From: Aphelenchoides besseyi | Lineage: Eukaryota > Nematoda > Chromadorea > Rhabditida > Aphelenchoididae | NCBI GenBank assembly: GCA_024699855.1 | Contig: JAMPIQ010000001.1 | Location: 1,674,001 to 1,738,000, forward strand | DNA length: 64,000 nt | Direction of reading: 5' to 3' | Part shown: in pieces, positions 58,236 to 64,000 of the stretch | Layout: every line of letters begins with the position of its first letter | Numbering within the stretch: the stretch's first letter is position 1 | The notes under the pieces: model-generated | Seen by the model: the letters and a program-made list of their open reading frames with translations, nothing else | The model's database searches: none | Told to the model about the DNA's origin: nothing | Made by a program: the position numbers and the translations under genes

Positions 58236-61200
58236 TCAGACGAAAGACTTGTTGTCATTGGAAGTCGAAAGTCGCGAATCGATGGCAAGTTGATTGGTCA
58301 GAACGGCTTCGACGGGCATCACATTCGAGATCCCAATAGCCGGATCCAAACAGTTGCGTTTACTGGCCGTTGACGAATTGTAAAAATCGGACAACTGAAT
58401 GTTTGATTTCTGTTCCGAATTGTTCACATCCGAACGTGATCGTTTGTTTTTGGTTTTAATTCGTCGCTCTGTGGATTCATCGGCCACGTGTGTAACGTCT
58501 GTCGAGTTCGGAAGATCGACATTTGACTAAAAAATGAACGTTACAGTGATAATATCAATGAAATTACCTTCGAATTGCGACTCGATTCGTCGGATTTCTT
58601 TGCTCGAGGTTTTCGTGTTGTCGTCGGCGTTGCTGCGTTAGCGGTTGGCATCGTGGAAACCGAGTTTGTGCCGTCGAGATTGTAAGTCGAAGCGAACGAA
58701 GAACTGCTGCTTGTGGTTGCGAAAGTTGTTGCCGGATTTGAAGGCAACAGTTGACTTAATTGCGGTCCATTCATCAAACTCATGAGTAGATTCTGTGGGG
58801 TGGCAATCAATCCCGCGTTTTGTGATGCAGTTTGAAGTAGCTGTTGAGTTGAGTTCGGAAAAGATTGTTGCTGTTGAGATGGAACAGAAACGTTTCGATA
58901 CAACGACGCCAAATGTTGTTGTGTTATTCCATTCATTTGTACGGATCCGAATTGATTGGAAGTGTCCAGTGAACTTGTAGAACTGGAGAATCCGCTTCCA
59001 ATCGCATTGGCAAGATTGTTTGTTGGGTGAACGTTTGGACTCTGTTGTTGTGGAGTAACTGCACTGTTCAACGCCGCTCCAACCGTATAGTTTCGCAAAT
59101 TAAGATTGTTGTCATAAGACGAGGTCGAAAGTTGTTGAGCAGTTAGAGCGTTGATTAGGTCTTGATTGATCATTCCATTTCTTAAATGTCATTATAATAA
59201 CTTCACAATCAATTTGAACTTACTGTCCAAACAACGATCTCAACTCGCTGTAAGCTTTCGCTAAAGCCGATGTGTTGGAGTTGGGTTGAGCAAAATTGGA
59301 AGTCAAGTTATTTCCAGTACCAATGTTCAACGGAGTGGTCGGAATGATACCGTTGAGTTTGGTAGGTAATGCGGTTTTCGAAAGCGACAAAATTTCTTTT
59401 CGTAGAGCAGCCATCTCATCCAAAACCTCCGCATTCTTTGCTTCAATACGATCAAAGCGCTGAAGCAACGATTCAACATTTATTCCATTGGGAATGGTCA
59501 AATGACTGCTCGTAGCATTTTGTGTCTGTCCACCATCAATTGGTTCTTGTTTGCCCTAAAACAATGATTTAACACACGAGATTATTGTGAACACAAACCT
59601 TATCGGCATTCAATTTCTGTGTGATGGACTGTACAAATTCGGGCGTTTGCATACTATCGAGAAAGTCTTCAAATCCACGCAGTAGTTCACCTATGAACGA
59701 CATAACTTACAATTTCTATCAAATAAACATACCCATGAAAGAGTTCAATTGTGGATATTTTGAACTGTAGATATTCTTCGGGGCTGCAGGTGTTTTGTTT
59801 GATCCACGATTAGCCATGATATCGAGAAGTGGTTGAACGAGAGTTGACGTCGTCTTCTTGCCATTAGTTGTTGAATTTCGAGTTGATTTCTTCGGCAATC
59901 CAGCAACAAGAATACTCTTTGGATCATTCGGATCGACAGTTCGCCCTTCGTTTACGGCACATGTCATTCGATGCATCAATTCCATTCCTTCTTCAGCATC
60001 CGCTGACAATTTAGTTCCATTCACGGGGTAACCGAATTCGGATTTCACGTTCTTCACATCGGGCGTTGATTTGTTTTTACGTGGCTTTTCTTTTGCTTTC
60101 AACGCTTTCAAACGATCTTTCGCCTTCTTACGTTTCTTCTTATCCTCTTCGGACGAATCGGATTCTGATGAAACGTCTTCGTAAATTGCCTGCTTTCCCT
60201 CGTCATTTAGATCAACATCAGCGGCAACTTTTTGCGGCTTCTTCACACCAACAATATCATTCCACTTCTTTCGAGTTGTTGGTCCAAAACTAAAAACAAT
60301 AAACGTAGAGAATCAAAAAGCGATCTTAAACTTACAGGTTATTGCTACGGCGACCAACAGCTTTTTTCTCTCGATAACCAACACTGGACTCGCGAGAATG
60401 CGAGTTTCTCGATGATGGCGTAGATGATGGACGACTCTCGCTTGATCGAACTTGATTACGAAAATAGAAATATTTTTCAAGCTAAATAGCATCGATGATA
60501 AAAGAAATGTAGGGATTGAATGAACCTTTTCCTGATTTACAATGTGAAGATAATAGGGAACGTCAGCAGATGTCCAAGAACACGGATTCGGACATTTTTT
60601 CATCTCATAAACGTCCATAATTGATGAGATGTCTAAATCGATTCACATATCTACATCTCAATCAACCAACTCACCGTTCATGTGTCTTTCGTTGACAGTT
60701 TTGTTTAACGGAACGTATGGTTTGGTGGAAATGATCTTCGTTCCGTCTTTCAACTCTTGCAACAAGTAAGTTTTGATCTTGGCTTCAAGATCCGCTTGAA
60801 ATGCAAAGTTGTTGATGAAAATGATGGTCGCTTGATTGGTTATCAGATCCCGATACTTTTTATCCAAAAAGTCGGCGTTTTCCAACGAAAACGGACGCAC
60901 GGTTTTGCCGTAGAACTTCATCAGTCTGAAGAGTTTGATTGCTTTACGGTTGTTAAGCTTCGAACTCACTTTCTAAACTCTTCTTCCAAACGAGCCGCAA
61001 AGTTTGCCGGCAAAGCCGCAATTTCAATTCCATATGCCGCTTTCACTTTCGATCCACCGGCTACGTGGGCCACGAGTTGACCAACTCCACTGCCCAAATC
61101 GACGAAAACATCGTTGCTGGTCGGTTTGATTTCGTCCAAAATCAGTTCCATTCGTTTGAAAGTTGTTTCTCCGTAGGTTTGAGACGAAAACGCTTCGTAG

Positions 61201-61814
61201 TGCTTATTCAACGCCTTTTCGTTATCCACAGCCTTGTTGTAACAAAGGTTGATGACTCGTTGAAGAAGTTTAGACGAGGCACTTGAATTCGGATTCGTAG
61301 CACCTTTCCACTTAAAACACCAAAAACTTTGTGAACAACGACAATCAAACTTACCAGTGCAACAAATGTCTGAGCCATTTTGTTGAAAATTAAACTAATT
61401 TGCTTCAACGTATCGAAACTGAAACCAAATGTTCGTGAAAAGACTTTGACCGAAAACTTACTCAGCAGCATAAATCGACTCCGAGTGCAAAGCAAATTGT
61501 CCCAACATCGGATACAAACTTTCAAACTCATCCATGGCCAAGCTGAAAAGCGAAATGATCATCGAAAAAAATTGAAAACCCAACCGAATAATTTCAATAA
61601 ACTCCGCATTCGGCGATTTGAACTCGAAAACCAACGGATCTCCACCGCCGGGCGACATCAATGTCAACGTTCGATTCTCTTCGTCGATCGAAGAAGATGA
61701 AGAGGTTTTGGTGGAAGAAGTGAGAGCCGATGACGATGTCTCGGAAGTCGATCCGGACGCTTGACGTTCCTTACACATTTGGCCGCGATTTGTGGTGGCC
61801 GCCAGAGCGTCCAT
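58236..61814 (-). CDS. dot-1: DOT1-family histone H3 lysine-79 methyltransferase
   Basis: It methylates H3K79 on nucleosomes. The catalytic fold is clear: FVDLGSGVGQLVAHVAGG (SAM-binding motif), YGIEIAALPANFAARLEEEF, the EFRKLMKFYGKTVRPFSLEN join across an intron, TIIFINNFAFQADLEAKIKT (conserved N-N-F-A-F), KIISTKPYVPLN and the closing helix VPYYLHIVNQEKLEKYF. The region before it (QTYGETTFKRMELILDEIKP) matches the DOT1 Y-G-E-T-x-F segment. The C-terminal half is Lys-rich (DKKKRKKAKDRLKALKAKEK), then Gln/Asn/Ser-rich, with a short coiled coil (LLQRFDRIEAKNAEVLDEMA) that could bind an AF10/ZFP-1-type partner. About 14 exons. Start placed at the first Met (61812-61814); the frame stays open to an acceptor at 61835, so an additional upstream exon is possible. 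Confidence 0.9.
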
Positions 61815-62440
61815 TCGAGGCGAACCCTCGAAACTGAGCACCAAAACTAAAAAATTACAAAATCAAAAAGCCGGAAACTCGAAATTTTTACGAACATCAA
61901 ACAACCGACACGACGTGGCACAGGAGATAAAAATCGAGAAATACGACGTTATCGAAGAGAAGTAATTTCGTTTACGAAAATTGACAATTTTTCGAAGACT
62001 TTTCGTCTGAAAACGAACAGTTAAAGCGACGGCTATTAATAAGCTTAGCTGCTGGTGGAGATATTAAAGTGGCGAAAAAATCAATGGGGTTCGGATATTC
62101 AGACGAACTTCGTCGTCGACCGGCAAATCGATAAGTAGAACTTCGACGATCAGCGAAACATGCGACCAGTTGATAAGAAAGACTTGAAAGCACAGAAATA
62201 GAGATCACTTGGGTTTGAGCTTCCAACTGAAGTTGGAGCCAATTCACGAAATTGAATAACAAATTTTCAAGAAAACAAGAAACTTGTGACAACAGAAGCA
62301 TTCAAGCAGAACTGCGAAGATCAATCTAAATACGAGATTGTTTCTGGTTATTCGAGCTGTTATAGCCTGGTTTTCTACTCGCTTGTATTTTATTTTGAAT
62401 ACTACGTTGCAAAACAACAAACATGGATCCTATTATTAAG
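61815..62440. other. region upstream of dot-1
   Basis: It probably holds the dot-1 promoter and leader. An acceptor TTTTTTAG lies near 61838 on the minus strand. A 109-codon minus-strand frame (61972-62301) has no resemblance to a protein. Confidence 0.45.
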
Positions 62441-63960
62441 AAAGACTTAATCGATAGGATAAATCAACTCAACATAAAAGAGGAAGAGCATAACAATATA
62501 ATTGCGAATTCCCGACTGAAGGAATGGAACCATATCAACACACTAATTTAAATCCATCAACTAAATTATAACTCACCAACTTCATTGACTTCAAATAAGA
62601 AACCGAAACCAAACGCATATCGAGCAAAATCATGGTACAGAGTCTACAAGCTGTTCGAAAATCGGATAAGCGTCAGTAGCATGGACTGACACACAAAAGA
62701 TCACCTCCTTAATCTTAATGACTACGAGTAATTCCAGATATACCGGCTAATTGCAGAAAAGGATCAAACTCACTCCGCTCCTTCAACTGCACCTCAATAA
62801 CAATCAGAATATCAATAATTGCAAATTGACAACAAAGAACATATCAGCACGCTAATCATAGCCATTAACTACATTGACTCACCAAATTGATGACGTTAAA
62901 TAAAAACTAAAAGCAAACTCGTATCAAACACGACAAAAATAACGGCACGAAATCTACAAGCGGAACAACAACAAAGTTCGCGTCAATGCCATTCACCGAA
63001 CTCAAGAAATCACCTTCGTAATCTAAACGAACGCAAACACTTTCAATTATTACTGATAACTGAAAAATAATCCAAACCTAAATCTTCTCATCTCACCCGC
63101 AGCTCAGTAACAGTCAGCCTAACAAATATGATCATAAATTGCCAAATAAACAAATACGGAACATATCGGTGTACTAATTCTAGTCCATCAACTGAACTCC
63201 AACTCACCAAATTGATGACATCAAACAGAATCTAAAATCAAGCACATCGTGCACCAATCAAATTAAAGACTCACGAAATCCTTAACTGAATGACGACAAT
63301 AGAGTTCGCGTGGGTAACATCCGCTAAACTGACACGATCATCTGTTAATCGGAATAATCTCTAAACTTCCAAGTGATCATGTCAAATACAAAGGGAATCA
63401 AACCTCAAATTTTTTTCCTCATCCCGGAATTGTAACAGTCGGATCACTTAGTATTCAGCAAAATCAGCAGCTAAGCGATTCCGAATTGATGTTTAAACCG
63501 GAATATTGGATCAAATAATCACCTCACATATTTTGCGCACATCAGAGACACTCACAACACAAATTGCAGAATTTGTAAGTAATAACAAGTTCTTGTGCTC
63601 ATAATGAAGAGACCGTTGAATCAATTGACAGAAATAGCAAACACAACTCACACACAAATCATACATAATCAAAATGGCAAACTACTAAACTTGCAACTGA
63701 ATGACACGTTAATAAGAATCAGCTAATAATACTTGGAACTAAACACAACACAAAAGACATACCGTCATTTGAAATAATCACAAGCGCTTACAATTATCTC
63801 TAGCAACTGCAAAAGTGAATCCAAATCTCGATTCTTCATCCGAACACTTTGCAACAGTCGGATCACTTGGCAATAATGCGGGTTGTCAACTAAATGAATT
63901 CGGATTGATAGATTTACCGAACTGAATAAACTGAAATACTCGACTCTTCGGCGCACACTT
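62440..63960. repeat. diverged tandem repeat, unit about 310-320 bp (longer toward the right edge)
   Basis: Landmarks recur in the same order. CATATCAACACACTA, CATATCAGCACGCTA and CATATCGGTGTACTA occur near 62531, 62840 and 63162. CTCACCAAC/ATT.ATTGAC or GATGAC recurs near 62573, 62879 and 63206. Further right, AACAGTCGGATCACTT is exactly repeated near 63430 and 63853, with flanking TTC.TCATCC.GAA and GAATT..GATTGAT-like similarity. Units are A-rich and share perhaps half to two thirds of their bases. No coding content. The array may continue beyond 64000. Confidence 0.6.
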
Positions 63961-64000
63961 CAACCCTCATAGTCACACTCGTCTTAACAACTCGTATTCT

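Noticed and set aside
61972..62301. 109-codon minus-strand frame upstream of dot-1
   Set aside because: No splice link to dot-1 and no resemblance to known proteins; a chance frame is more likely.

Overview
The window is nuclear DNA from a nematode. The evidence is dense, two-sided gene packing, many 32-50 nt GT-AG introns, AATAAA signals followed about 100 nt later by an acceptor just upstream of the next ATG (operon-like spacing), and worm-type orthologues: a giant UNC-89, a POP-1 with a C-clamp, AFD-1, an MSP-domain protein and an AGO-clade Argonaute. I cannot name the species. No rRNA, tRNA, CRISPR array or intact transposon was recognised.

Layout. (1) 1-24955, minus: unc-89, the M-line obscurin-like giant. 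It starts with SH3-DH-PH, runs through about 45 Ig domains and leaves the left edge before the FnIII and kinase modules. A 2.5-kb intron carries a complete bHLH gene on the opposite strand (5219-5707), and an internal ATG exon (22391-22469) may start a shorter isoform. (2) 25981-28459, plus: an orphan protein with a myristoylation-type start, then a secreted cysteine-synthase-fold protein lacking the PLP lysine. (3) 28528-33924, minus: afd-1 (afadin/canoe). (4) 36713-38090, plus: pop-1 (TCF/LEF). (5) 38553-40720, minus: larp-5 (LARP4-type). (6) 42128-44962, plus: a TATA promoter and membrane-segment exon running in frame into a damaged Argonaute. (7) 45312-46497, minus: a small membrane coiled-coil protein and a cyanase, a likely horizontally acquired enzyme. 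(8) 47081-50916, plus: MSP-domain protein, rpn-10 and a BAR-like protein. (9) 50929-51806, minus: Gemin2. (10) 51974-53824, plus: FKBP8-like protein, then a COMM-domain-only protein with a decayed duplicate. (11) 54241-61814, minus: dot-1, an unrecognised proline-rich nuclear-type protein and an Aurora-like kinase. (12) 61815-64000: gene-free, with a diverged tandem repeat of about 310-320 bp.

How the genes relate. Most are conserved housekeeping or developmental genes with separate roles: muscle M-line, junctions, Wnt transcription, mRNA regulation, proteasome, snRNP assembly, mitosis and H3K79 methylation. The accessory and most unusual content is the cyanase, the PLP-less cysteine-synthase-like protein, the membrane-Argonaute chimera, the nested bHLH gene and the COMM-only gene with its relic. 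All splice models were made by eye from reading frame, GT/AG sites and family resemblance; no alignment or database search was run.
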